The notes under the pieces: generated by a model | The model's database searches: none | The model's input: only the letters and a program-made list of their open reading frames with translations | What the model was told of the DNA's origin: nothing | In this document: piece after piece, positions 25,201 to 35,122 of the stretch | Position numbering within the stretch: the first letter of the stretch is position 1 | Layout: every line of letters starts with the position of its first letter | Position numbers and translations under genes: made by a program | Assembly (NCBI GenBank): GCA_947471745.1 | Contig: CANJKZ010000541.1 | Coordinates: 248,001 to 312,000 of the forward strand | DNA: 64,000 nt | Reading direction: 5' to 3' | DNA from: Closterium sp. Naga37s-1 | Lineage: Eukaryota; Streptophyta; Zygnematophyceae; Desmidiales; Closteriaceae

Positions 25201-28200
25201 AGGTTGTAGGCAGGAAAGGAAGGTCCTTAGTTAAGGTACTGAAACGAGAGAAGCCAGCTTGTGTGGGTGTGAGCATGAGCTGTGGGGGTGCTGTTTGGTT
25301 GACCTGATTAAATTGATAGCGGGTTGGTTGACTTGGTCAACCCGATAGCGGGTTGGTTGACTTGGTCAACCCGATAGCGGGTTGGTCGAACAAGTTCAGG
25401 CCTCCCTTCCTTACCACCCTCACCCCCCACCCCTTCCCTGCCTCCCTCCCTGTTCCCTCCCCATCTCCCTCCCAATCTCTCTCCCCAGCGACCTGAGTGG
25501 TAACCGCATCTCCGGCGCCCTGCCCGCAGGCCTGTCCGCCCTGACAGCGCTGGAGGTCCTCTCCCTCGCCTCCAACCACCTCTCTGACTCATTTCCTGCA
25601 GGCCTCTCCGCACTCACTGCCCTCAAAAACCTGTGAGCACTGCGCTAACGTTCGAAGCTATCCTGCTAGTGTATTTTACAGATAGATACTTTTTTTAGTT
25701 TCCATGCACTACCAACCACTAGTTCTCCTCCCCTATTCCTCATCCAATAAGAAGTTAGCATGATTCCCATGGAATGGGAATGCAGTGCTGGACACCACCA
25801 AAGATTCTCCAATTCTCAGGGGATGGGATAGGAACTGGAGCTTTCATCCAATGATTCTCAGTGCCCTTACTCATCCATCATTCCTCCATCAACCCTCCGC
25901 TATCACCCATCTCCCCATCCCCTCATCATCACCCATCACCTCATCCCCTCATCACCCATCACTCATCCCTCCATCATCCATCACCCATCAACCCATCGGC
26001 CCATCACCCCATTGTCCATTCCCCACCTTCCATTCCCCATTCCCCATTCCCCATTCCCCATTCCCCACATCCATCACTCCATCCCGCAAACCCATCACCC
26101 CATCACCCATCCCCACCCCCATTACCCGTCCCTCCTTCATCCCGCATCCCCCATCCCACCCATCCCCCCATCCCACCCATCCCCCCATCCCACCCATCCC
26201 CCCATCCCACCCATCCCCCATCCCACCCATCCTTCCATCCCACCCATCCCCCCATCCCACCCATTCCCCCATCCCACCCATTCCCCCATCCCACCCATTC
26301 CCCCATTCCCCCATCACCTCACCAGCGAGTTGGGCAGCAACGCCTTCAGCGGCCCCCTGCCCGACAGCTGGAGTGCTCTCTCCAACCTGCACCTGCTGTC
26401 AGTGCCGCCCCTCCCTCCTTCCCTGCCTCTTCTTCTGCCGCCCCATAAGCGTCCCCGCATGTTGCCACCACATATAAGCTTCACCGCGTCTTATTGCGCT
26501 CTTCTGTTAAACCCCTGCCTGAACACCGCCCCTCCCAATGCCCTCTTCCATCACTCCACCAGAGAGTGTTTTTTGAGAATTCTCAAAACACTCGCTCCAA
26601 TGCCCTCTTCCATCACTCCACCACCACCCCATCCCTCTCCCTACGGCGCCCTCCCTCCTCCCCTTCGCTTCTCTCCCCTCTCCTCCCCTCCTCTCCCTAC
26701 CTTTCCTTTTTTTCCCCTTCCACTCCGCCCATCCCCCCCCTCACCTCTTCCCCTCTTCCCTCCCCTCCCCTCCCCACTTTTCCCTCTTTTGTCCTTCCCT
26801 CCCCTTCCATCCCCCCGCCACCCCTCTTCCCTCCCCTCCCTTCCCCCCGTCCCCTTTACCCCGCTTCCCTCCCCTTACGTACCTCCCCTCTCCTCTCCTC
26901 TCCTCTCCTCTCCTCCCCTCCCTCTTTCCAGCGACCTGGCCAGTGCGGGGGTGCGCACCCCGCCACCGGACTCATGGTCAGCGCTCTCATCGCTGGAGAC
27001 CTACCCCCTCCCCCTACCCACTCCCCCTACCCCCTCCCTCTTCCCCTCTCCTCCCCTCCCTCCTCCCAGTGACCTGGCCAGTGCAGGAGTGCGCACTGCT
27101 CCTCCAGACTCATGGGCGGCACTCGCATCACTCGAGATCGTCTCGCTGCACAGCAACAACCTCACTGCGCCCTTCCCCGCCTTCCTGCTGCAGCTGCCCA
27201 ACATCTCCGACATGTGCGTCTCTGTGGGTTTGGTGTGTGTGTGTGTGCGGGTGTGTGTGTGTGTGTGTGTGTGCGGGTGTGTGTGTGTGTGCAGGTGTGT
27301 GTGTGTGTGTGTGTGCGGGTGTGTGTGTGTGTGTGTGCGTGTGTGTGCGTGTGTGTGTGTGTGTGGGTGTGTGTGTGTGTTTGTGTGTTTGTGTGTGTGT
27401 GTGTTTGTGTGTTTGTGTGTGTGTGTGTTTGTGTGTTTGTGTGTGTGTGTGTGGCTGCTGCTGCTGCTGCTGCTGCGGCGGCACTCCTCTTCTCCTCTTT
27501 CCCTCCCTTCTACTGCGTTGCTGCCCCTATTGCATCATTCGCCACGAAGCGACTTTAATCACCACGCATCAGTTCTCCGTAGAAAAGGTTTTCACCCCCT
27601 TTTTTCCAACCCCTGTTTCCTTCCCTCCTTTCCTTCCCCTTTACCCCATTCGTTTTCCTTTCTGGTCCACCCCCAACTCCCCCACACCGCAGAACGCTAT
27701 TCAACAACAGCCTATATGGCAGTCTGCCAGCCGCCCTCTGGAACCCCACCAAGCTCACCTTCGTGTGAGTAGCAACCCAATCCAGTCATCCACACATTCG
27801 CGTATGCATAGGTAGATACGCTATGTGGTTCCGGACATCCATGTTAATTTTCTCTCTTTTTTTATTTCACCCCGCCCTGCTCCGTTCAGTAAGGCCCTGC
27901 CCCATTCATCCCTGCCCTCCATACCCAAACATGCGCATCCACCATCGCAACCATCACATACCAGTACCATCGCCTCGTCTCCATCTGTCCACCACCCGCC
28001 CCTCCAAACCACCCCCCTCCCCCCTTCTCCCCTTCTCCCCCCCTTCTTCCCTTCTCCCCCCCTTCTTCCCTTCTCCCCCCCTTCTTCCCTTCTCCCCCCC
28101 TTCTTCCCTTCTCCCCCCCTTCTTCCCTTCTCCCCCCCTTCTTCCCTTCTCCCCCCCTTCCCCCCTCCCCAGCGAGGTGTCCTCCAACTACCTGGACGGG

Positions 28201-31200
28201 TCGGTCCCTCAGCCTCCTGGTTTTTGGGAATCCCACCACCCTCTCCTCTCACCGCCTACCCCTCCACATTCCCCCCCTCCACCTCCCCCCCTCCCCAGCG
28301 AGGTGTCCTCCAACTACCTGAACGGGTCGGTCCCTCAGCCTCCTGCCGGCCGCTCTGCTCATTTCAGGTGCTGCACGCCCCCTTTGCGTCCACCTCCAGG
28401 TGCACTGCAGCAGGGGCACTGCAGCAGGGGCACTGCTGCAAGGGCACTGCTGCAAGGGCACTGCAGCAGGGGCACTGCTGCAGGGGCACTGCTGCAGGGG
28501 CACTGCTGCAAGGGCACTGCAGCAGGGGCACTGCTGCAGGGGCACTGCTGCAGGGGCACTGCTGCAAGGGCACTGCTGCAAGGGCACTGCTGCAAGGGCA
28601 CTGCTGCAAGGGCACTGCTGCAAGGGCACTGCTGCAAGGGCACTGCTGCAAGGGCACTGCAGCAGGGGCACTGCTGCAGGTGCACTGCTGCAAGGGCACT
28701 GCTGCAAGGGCACTGCTGCAAGGGCACTGCTGCAAGGGCACTGCAGCAGGGGCACTGCTGCAAGGGCACTGCTGCAAGGGCACTGCTGCAGGGGCACTGC
28801 TGCAGGGGCACTGCTGCAGGGGCACTGCTGCAAGGGCACTGCAGCAGGGGCACTGCTGCAGGGGCACTGCTGCAGGGGCACTGCTGCAAGGGCACTGCTG
28901 CAAGGGCACTGCTGCAAGGGCACTGCTGCAAGGGCACTGCTGCAAAGGCACTGCTGCAAGGGCACTGCTGCAAGGGCACTGCAGCAGGGGCACTGCTGCA
29001 GGTGCACTGCTGCAAGGGCACTGCTGCAAGGGCACTGCTGCAAGGGCACTGCTGCAAGGGCACTGCAGCAGGGGCACTGCTGCAAGGGCACTGCTGCAAG
29101 GGCACTGCTGCAAGGGCACTGCTGCAAGGGCACTGCTGCAAGGGCACTGCTGCAAGGGCACTGCTGCAAGGGCACTGCAGCAGGGGCACTGCTGCAGGGG
29201 CACTGCTGCAGGGGCACTGCTGCAAGGGCACTGCTGCAAGGGCACTGCAGCAGGGGCACTGCTGCAAGGGCACTGCTGCAAGGGCACTGCTGCAAGGGCA
29301 CTGCTGCAAGGGCACTGCTGCAAGGGCACTGCAGCAGGGGCACTGCTGCAGGGGCACTTCTGCAGGGGCACTGCTGCAAGGGCACTGCTGCAAGGGCACT
29401 GCTGCAAGGGCACTGCTGCAAGGGCACTGCTGCAAGGGCACTGCTGCAAGGGCACTGCTGCAAGGGCACTGCTGCAAGGGCACTGCTGCAAGGGCACTGC
29501 AGCAGGGGCACTGCTGCAGGGGCACTGCTGCAGGGGCACTGCTGCAAGGGCACTGCTGCAAGGGCACTGCAGCAGGGGCACTGCTGCAAGGGCACTGCTG
29601 CAAGGGCACTGCTGCAAGGGCACTGCTGCAAGGGCACTGCTGCAAGGGCACTGCTGCAAGGGCACTGCAGCAGGGGCACTGCTGCAGGGGCACTTCTGCA
29701 GGGGCACTGCTGCAAGGGCACTGCTGCAAGGGCACTGCTGCAAGGGCACTGCTGCAAGGGCACTGCTGCAAGGGCACTGCTGCAAGGGCACTGCTGCAAG
29801 GGCACTGCTGCAAGGGCACTGCTGCAAGGGCACTGCAGCAGGGGCACTGCTGCAGGGGCACTGCTGCAGGGGCACTGCTGCAAGGGCACTGCTGCAAGGG
29901 CACTGCAGCAGGGGCACTGCTGCAAGGGCACTGCTGCAAGGGCACTGCTGCAAGGGCACTGCTGCAAGGGCACTGCTGCAAGGGCACTGCTGCAAGGGCA
30001 CTGCAGCAGGGGCACTGCTGCAGGGGCACTTCTGCAGGGGCACTGCTGCAAGGGCACTGCTGCAAGGGCACTGCTGCAAGGGCACTGCTGCAAGGGCACT
30101 GCAGCAGGGGCACTGCTGCAGGGGCACTGCTGCAGGGGCACTGCTGCAAGGGCACTGCTGCAAGGGCACTGCAGCAGGGGCACTGCTGCAAGGGCACTGC
30201 TGCAAGGGCACTGCTGCAAGGGCACTGCTGCAAGGGCACTGCTGCAAGGGCACTGCTGCAAGGGCACTGCAGCAGGGGCACTGCTGCAGGGGCACTTCTG
30301 CAGGGCAAGGGCACTGCTGCAAGGGCACTGCTGCAAGGGCACTGCTGCAAGGGCACTGCTGCAAGGGCACTGCTGCAAGGGCACTGCTGCAAGGGCACTG
30401 CTGCAAGGGCACTGCTGCAAGGGCACTGCTGCAAGGGCACTGCAGCAGGGGCACTGCTGCAGGGGCACTGCTGCAGGGGCACTGCTGCAAGGGCACTGCT
30501 GCAAGGGCACTGCAGCAGGGGCACTGCTGCAAGGGCACTGCTGCAAGGGCACTGCTGCAAGGGCACTGCTGCAAGGGCACTGCTGCAAGGGCACTGCTGC
30601 AAGGGCACTGCTGCAAGGGCACTGCAGCAGGGGCACTGCTGCAGGGGCACTGCTGCAGGGGCACTGCTGCAAGGGCACTGCTGCAAGGGCACTGCAGCAG
30701 GGGCACTGCTGCAAGGGCACTGCTGCAAGGGCACTGCTGCAAGGGCACTGCTGCAAGGGCACTGCTGCAAGGGCACTGCTGCAAGGGCACTGCAGCAGGG
30801 GCACTGCTGCAGGGGTACTTCTGCAGGGGCACTGCTGCAAGGGCACTGCTGCAAGGGCACTGCTGCAAGGGCACTGCTGCAAGGGCACTGCAGCAGGGGC
30901 ACTGCTGCAGGGGCACTGCTGCAGGGGCACTGCTGCAAGGGCACTGCTGCAAGGGCACTGCAGCAGGGGCACTGCTGCAAGGGCACTGCTGCAAGGGCAC
31001 TGCTGCAAGGGCACTGCTGCAAGGGCACTGCTGCAAGGGCACTGCTGCAAGGGCACTGCAGCAGGGGCACTGCTGCAAGGGCACTGCTGCAAGGGCACTG
31101 CTGCAAGGGCACTGCTGCAAGGGCACTGCTGCAAGGGCACTGCTGCAAGGGCACTGCAGCAGGGGCACTGCTGCAGGGGCACTGCTGCAAGGGCACTGCT

Positions 31201-32743
31201 GCAAGGGCACTGCAGCAGGGGCACTGCTGCAAGGGCACTGCTGCAAGGGCACTGCTGCAAGGGCACTGCAGCAGGGGCACTGCTGCAAGGGCACTGCTGC
31301 AAGGGCACTGCTGCAAGGGCACTGCTGCAAGGGCACTGCTGCAAGGGCACTGCTGCAAGGGCACTGCAGCAGGGGCACTGCTGCAGGGGCACTGCTGCAG
31401 GGGCACTGCTGCAAGGGCACTGCTGCAAGGGCACTGCAGCAGGGGCACTGCTGCAAGGGCACTGCTGCAAGGGCACTGCTGCAAGGGCACTGCTGCAAGG
31501 GCACTGCTGCAAGGGCACTGCTGCAAGGGCACTGCAGCAGGGGCACTGCTGCAAGGGCACTGCTGCAAGGGCACTGCTGCAAGGGCACTGCTGCAAGGGC
31601 ACTGCTGCAAGGGCACTGCTGCAAGGGCACTGCAGCAGGGGCACTGCTGCAGGGGCACTGCTGCAAGGGCACTGCTGCAAGGGCACTGCAGCAGGGGCAC
31701 TGCTGCAAGGGCACTGCTGCAAGGGCACTGCTGCAAGGGCACTGCAGCAGGGGCACTGCTGCAAGGGCACTGCTGCAAGGGCACTGCTGCAAGGGCACTG
31801 CTGCAAGGGCACTGCTGCAAGGGCACTGCTGCAAGGGCACTGCAGCAGGGGCACTGCTGCAGGGGCACTTCTGCAGGGGCACTGCTGCAGGGGCACTTCT
31901 GCAGGGGCACTGCTGCAAGGGCACTGCTGCAAGGGCACTGCTCTAGGTGCTGTGGAATTCTGCCGAGATTCCTCAGCATCACATTCTTTCTTCTACACTG
32001 AAAACTGCACCAACATGGCTGCGTTGCTGGTTTGCCGATTGAAAAGCGCAGCCTATGGCTTTCCCGGTCTAAAAACATCGTTTCTATGAGCTTCTCACAA
32101 GCACACGTGCTCTTCTGCTGCTCATCTTTCCCTCACCTCTCTTCCTCTCCCTTCTCCCCCCATACCCCCACCAGCCTCAGCAGCAACTGCCTGGACCAGG
32201 CGCCCTCCCAGCGCCCCACAGACCAGTGCTCACGCTTCTACTCCAACCTGCCCGCCCTCATACAGTCCGGTAGCCACTCCCCTTCCCCTCCCCACCCCTC
32301 TCCCCCCCTCCCCCCTCCGCCCCCCTTCCCCCCATCTCCTCTCACCCCTCGTCGTTTCTTCCACAGTGCAACGTTGCTCCCGTGGCACCTTCTATACGCC
32401 TCCATGGGGACTCATGTTTCTCGCTCAGCCATTTCACTTGGACTCGCCATGTGCCATGCATCACTCGGCATGCACCATACACCATACATCATACACCGCA
32501 CACCATGCACCATGCACCATGTACCACACACCATGCGCATTCAACTGACTCTCATGCCTGGCCTCACCATGCTGATCCCCCCCAATCTGGTGACACACCC
32601 AACCCCATGCATGCCCCCCTGCAGCTGCTGAGACCTCTCGCCCTAAGGGAGCTGCAGCTCTCACCTCCCTGCCGTCTGCATCCGCTGCAGTCGCTGCAGC
32701 AGCAGCACTGCTCATCTCACTCTCCCTGGTGCTGCTGCAATAG
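16296..32743 (+). CDS. LRR gene A: secreted leucine-rich-repeat protein with C-terminal GPI-type or membrane tail
   Basis: Eleven exons were placed by splice sites and phase: 16296-16527, 16855-17017, 17659-17856, 24929-25000, 25489-25632, 26326-26397, 27070-27213, 27693-27764, 28299-28367, 32175-32269, 32625-32743. They sum to 1380 nt, 459 aa plus stop. Exon 1 holds a hydrophobic signal (FVIAALVALLASS) after a long basic N region, so the start is uncertain. Exon 2 is an LRR N-terminal cap with Cys residues (PCVQFWEFLSC). Exons 3-8 carry LRRs such as DLSGNRISGALPAGL and ELGSNAFSGPLPDSW; most are 72 or 144 nt and phase 2. Exon 10 is a Cys-containing C-terminal cap. Exon 11 ends in AAVAAAAALLISLSLVLLQ, a hydrophobic tail with no cytosolic part, typical of GPI signals. 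No kinase domain. Exon 9 and its donor (AG|GTGCTG) are the weakest choices. Confidence 0.75.
17132..17230 (+). pseudogene. Degenerate copy of LRR-A exon 2 3' end with its donor
   Basis: The segment repeats, with gaps and an insertion, the end of exon 2: GAGCAAGCCATGCGTGCAGT, then TTCCCCTCCTGTGACTCC, CACGGCCGTCTCGCCAGCAT and GTGAGC. Shorter copies of the AGCATGTGAGCG junction also lie at about 17039-17055 and 17099-17110. The copy has frame-breaking changes and is not a usable exon, but its GTGAGC donor is intact. Confidence 0.75.
17943..18007 (+). pseudogene. 65-bp copy of LRR-A exon 3 3' end with intact donor
   Basis: This 65-bp segment is nearly identical to 17792-17856, the last 65 bases of exon 3, and is likewise followed by a donor (CAT|GTGAGG). 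It has no acceptor in front of it, so it looks like an exon-end duplication into the intron rather than an alternative exon. Confidence 0.85.
18020..18395 (+). repeat. 15-bp minisatellite derived from a donor-like sequence
   Basis: About 25 copies of GATGAGAGTGAGGAG, alternating with a GAGGGG variant in blocks, follow directly on the duplicated exon-3 end. The sequence GTGAGTGGGATGAGGGTGAG at its left edge shows how the unit could have grown from the intron start. The period is a multiple of 3, which keeps a low-complexity frame (RMRVR) open. Confidence 0.95.
18565..24620 (+). repeat. 54-bp tandem array, about 112 copies, in LRR-A intron 3
   Basis: A 54-bp unit containing CGTTGTTTGCCCATCGTCC, CTCAGAACCTTGCTCTACC and CTCACCCCATACCCCC is repeated almost without change for about 6 kb. 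Few variants are visible: CTACTCTC instead of CTACCCTC near 18770, 18932 and 21579, a one-C deletion near 22350, a one-C insertion near 24295 and a T change near 24408. The two indels shift and then restore the frame. Since 54 is divisible by 3 and the unit lacks stops in several frames, frames over 2000 codons stay open on both strands; they are not genes. Each unit contains CCCTCAG after a pyrimidine run, an acceptor-like sequence. Confidence 0.97.
25315..25388 (+). repeat. 29-bp tandem repeat with internal hairpin
   Basis: Roughly two and a half copies of a 29-bp unit, each containing GGTTGACTTGGTCAACC, a perfect 7-bp inverted repeat around a 3-nt loop. It sits in the intron before LRR-A exon 5. 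Confidence 0.85.
26150..26315 (+). repeat. CCATCCC-type simple repeat
   Basis: Units of about 16-17 bp (CCCATCCCCCCATCCCAC and variants) repeat up to the acceptor of LRR-A exon 6 and serve as its pyrimidine-rich tract. Confidence 0.85.
26564..26593. repeat. EcoRI-centred inverted repeat
   Basis: GAGTGTTTT and AAAACACTC flank TTGAGAATTCTC; the arms match over about 14 bases each except for two extra T residues on the left. The core TTTTGAGAATTCTCAAAA is a perfect 18-bp palindrome and resembles the SalI-centred palindromes at 38095 and 52188. Confidence 0.85.
26932..27003 (+). pseudogene. Duplicated LRR exon of gene A lacking a 5' splice site
   Basis: After a good acceptor (TTTCCAG) this 72-bp segment reads DLASAGVRTPPPDSWSALSS and closely matches the first half of exon 7 (DLASAGVRTAPPDSW at 27070). 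Where the donor should stand the sequence is GAGACCTACCCCC, with no GT. It appears to be a tandem exon duplicate that can no longer be spliced. Confidence 0.75.
27233..27478 (+). repeat. (GT)n microsatellite followed by (CTG)n
   Basis: A GT-rich microsatellite with GTGCGG and TTTGTG interruptions begins about 20 bases after the exon 7 donor and ends in eight CTG triplets at 27454-27477. It lies wholly in the intron. Confidence 0.95.
28030..28160 (+). repeat. 19-bp CT-rich repeat
   Basis: Six or so copies of a CCCTTCTCCCCCCCTTCTT unit form the polypyrimidine tract in front of the first copy of exon 9. Confidence 0.9.
28173..28220 (+). pseudogene. First copy of duplicated LRR-A exon 9
   Basis: The segment EVSSNYLDGSVPQPP after a CCCCAG acceptor is repeated 126 bp downstream (28299, EVSSNYLNGSVPQPP) with its own acceptor. 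The copies diverge after the shared CCTCAGCCTCCTG. The second copy was chosen for the gene model because it reaches a phase-compatible AG|GTGCTG donor; the choice is uncertain. Confidence 0.65.
28399..31944 (+). repeat. 14-bp tandem array, about 253 copies, with 336-bp higher-order units
   Basis: The unit GCACTGCTGCAAGG (14 bp) and its variants ending CTGCAGGG, CAGCAGGG and TTCTGCAGGG tile 3.5 kb of the intron between exons 9 and 10 of gene A. The order of variants recurs: the rare CTTCTGC form is at 29357, 29693 and 30029, exactly 336 bp (24 units) apart, with the same variant order between them. A partial unit at about 30301 breaks the phase. The 42-nt triple period leaves all six frames nearly open, producing spurious frames of over 1100 codons. 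Confidence 0.96.
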
Positions 32744-32923
32744 CACGCTGGCACACTGGCACAGTGGCGCGCTTGCGGTACAAGGGATTAGGAGTGGAGT
32801 GTTAGCGAGGCCTTCAAATGTAATCTATATCTATTTTACGAGGGGTTCTATTGAAGGCTATCCTGGTTGTACCATGGCTGCTGGAATGCGGTAAGCACCT
32901 TGGTTATTCCAACAGCCCCTCAG

Positions 32924-33183
32924 AACACCTTGTGGAGCAGCGTTGTCATTTCATCATGCCTTCACAACACCTTGTGGAGCAGCGTTGTCATTTCATCATG
33001 CCTTCACAACACCTTGTGGAGCAGCGTTGTCATTTCATCATGCCTTCACAACACCTTGTGGAGCAGCGTTGTCATTTCATCATGCCTTCACAACACCTTG
33101 TGGAGCAGCGTTGTCATTTCATCATGCCTTCACAACACCTTGTGGAGCAGCGTTGTCATTTCATCATGCCTTCACAACACCTC
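32924..33183 (+). repeat. 42-bp tandem repeat, six copies, downstream of LRR-A
   Basis: Six near-identical copies of a 42-bp unit (AACACCTTGTGGAGCAGCGT then TGTCATTTCATCATGCCTTC) begin 180 bp after the stop of gene A. It may lie in the 3' UTR. The adjoining 33240-33290 stretch CAACCTGCAAACGCTGCAAG resembles an LRR exon end and may be a relic. Confidence 0.95.
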
Positions 33184-34081
33184 CACCACCTGATCCCTCC
33201 ACACCATCCGAACCTGCCCACTCTGGTGGGCGAGGACTCTGCTGCGCTTCTCTCTCAACCTGCAAACGCTGCAAGCACTGTGCGTCTGCTGGAGTGGGCT
33301 GCTTCAGTGGGTGGGTGGGTACGGTAATGGGTGGTTGCTGCAGTGAGTTGCTGTCAGTACTCAGTATGCAGTGCTGTTGGATCGGCACGAAGGTATTAGA
33401 GGTCGCAGGAAGAGAAAACGAGACAAGTCGGCTTGTGGGGAGCGGAGCTAAACGGGAGGGAAGGGTTTAGAGGGGATGGTTCACAAAGAGGTGTCCCTTA
33501 CGATCCTTACCTCTCAACAGTATCCCTTGACACCCACCCCTTCGTTGCCCTCAACATCCCCCCTACCTATCCCATCCCATTGAAGTGAGTGGTCACTGCA
33601 CCCTGCGCCTTGCCACAGGCCCGACTTCTGGTCAACCTTAAACCATGAACCAGAAACTCTTCTCTTCATCCCTATCCCTAGGCTTAGAAAAGAGGTAGTC
33701 ATACTCATACCAAATGACCTTCATGCCATTGTCTCAACATGTCTCGTTGAACCCAGCTTGCAGTTACTGGTGTTTCGTATTCCAGACTACACAAACCAAC
33801 ACTGCCATGCCAACAGTTCTCGCTATTCTATGCTTTCATTACCGACCCGTCAAAAACATGCAAAAACTACCTATGGTAATCATCAAGCTCTGCATCTTTG
33901 GCACCAGTGCCTACACCAATGTCTCACAGACTTTCTCCATGATGGTCTCATCCAACGATCACATGGCCACAGCACGTGCTGTCTCGACCGCACAGCCAGC
34001 TTCATCACATTCATTCTCCACTTCAACACCCTCTGCTGCCGGCTCCTCCTCCCGAATCCACTCCATATTCCAAGGGCAGAT
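33184..34081. other. Spacer between convergent LRR genes A and B
   Basis: Gene A ends at 32743 on the plus strand and gene B at 34082 on the minus strand. Apart from the 42-bp repeat and a possible LRR exon relic near 33260, I find no supported gene. It should contain both 3' UTRs. Confidence 0.5.
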
Positions 34082-35084
34082 TCAAACAGTCACGCAGATC
34101 AGCAGCAGCAGGGAAAGCACAGGAGCCACGGCAATGCCAGCAATGGCTGCTGCTGCTGACAGGCCTAGAGACTTGGTGGCGGACTTTGCCGGCGGGGGGG
34201 GTGGTGCTGGTGAGACAGTGGGAGGGGATGGACATGGGAGGGGACGGGATGGAGACACCAGCAGTTGCAACCAAGGGGTGGGACGGACAGACAGCTTACT
34301 AACAGTATGGCACATCAATGATCAGGAAGATCAGCGCTGCTACTGGTCCTTGTCGCTGGCACGTTGGTCCCCCTCATGCATGGAGAGGGGGGTCCAGGGA
34401 AGTGGAGTGGGCATGCTTAATGAAAAACAATAGCGAGGCTGCAGAAGCAGTTCTTGTTGAATAGAGAAAGCATGAAACGAGCATAGTCAAGCAACTAGTT
34501 TCGTCTCACGAGGTGCTGGCTTGCCGCAGGTGGAGCAGAAAGAGGAACACTGGCCGCAAAAAATGCTTTGGAGCTGCTGCTGCGTCGCCAGACATGGAGA
34601 GTAGTCAGCAGGGCAGGTGAGACCACTTCCATTCAGAACCCTGCAGTTGCAAATGCAAGGGTGCGCAGACAGATGCAGGGAGGGAGTGATGGCTGGACTT
34701 CGGCCTAATAAGAGACATCTTCAATACCCGTCTTTCATAAAAGAACGATCTCCTGGCTGGCTGGGTATGTTGCAATGGTGGGTCAGCACACACATCCATA
34801 ACCCTATGAGCAACAGTTGTGGTTGCGAGTCAGTCACGTCTAGTTGGAGAAGAGCTGTCACTCATACGAGAAGAGCGCTCACAAGAGAGAAAGTTGGCCG
34901 AGGTTGTTAATAAACTCGGGGATGCTGCCTGTCAGGCTGTTGTTGGCAAGGTCTCTGATGAGATGAGGGGACAGCACAGGCCATGCAGAGAGCAAGGATA
35001 CTGAAAGTGTTGAGAAGGGATAACATGACAAGAATTGAAGGCATTTGTGTACATTCAAGCCAAATCAAGAGATTGTCGACTCTG

Positions 35085-35122
<38 letters not shown>

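Noticed and set aside
27823..32089. Open frames of up to 1392 codons in all six frames across the 14-bp array
   Set aside because: Three 14-bp units make 42 nt, so frames stay open without selection. The translated peptides are simple repeats on both strands.
32366..32548. Alternative last exon of LRR-A after the CCACAG acceptor at 32366
   Set aside because: It is phase-compatible and open to a stop at 32548, but encodes a His/Thr-rich repeat-like peptide. The exon at 32625-32743 gives a sensible hydrophobic tail.
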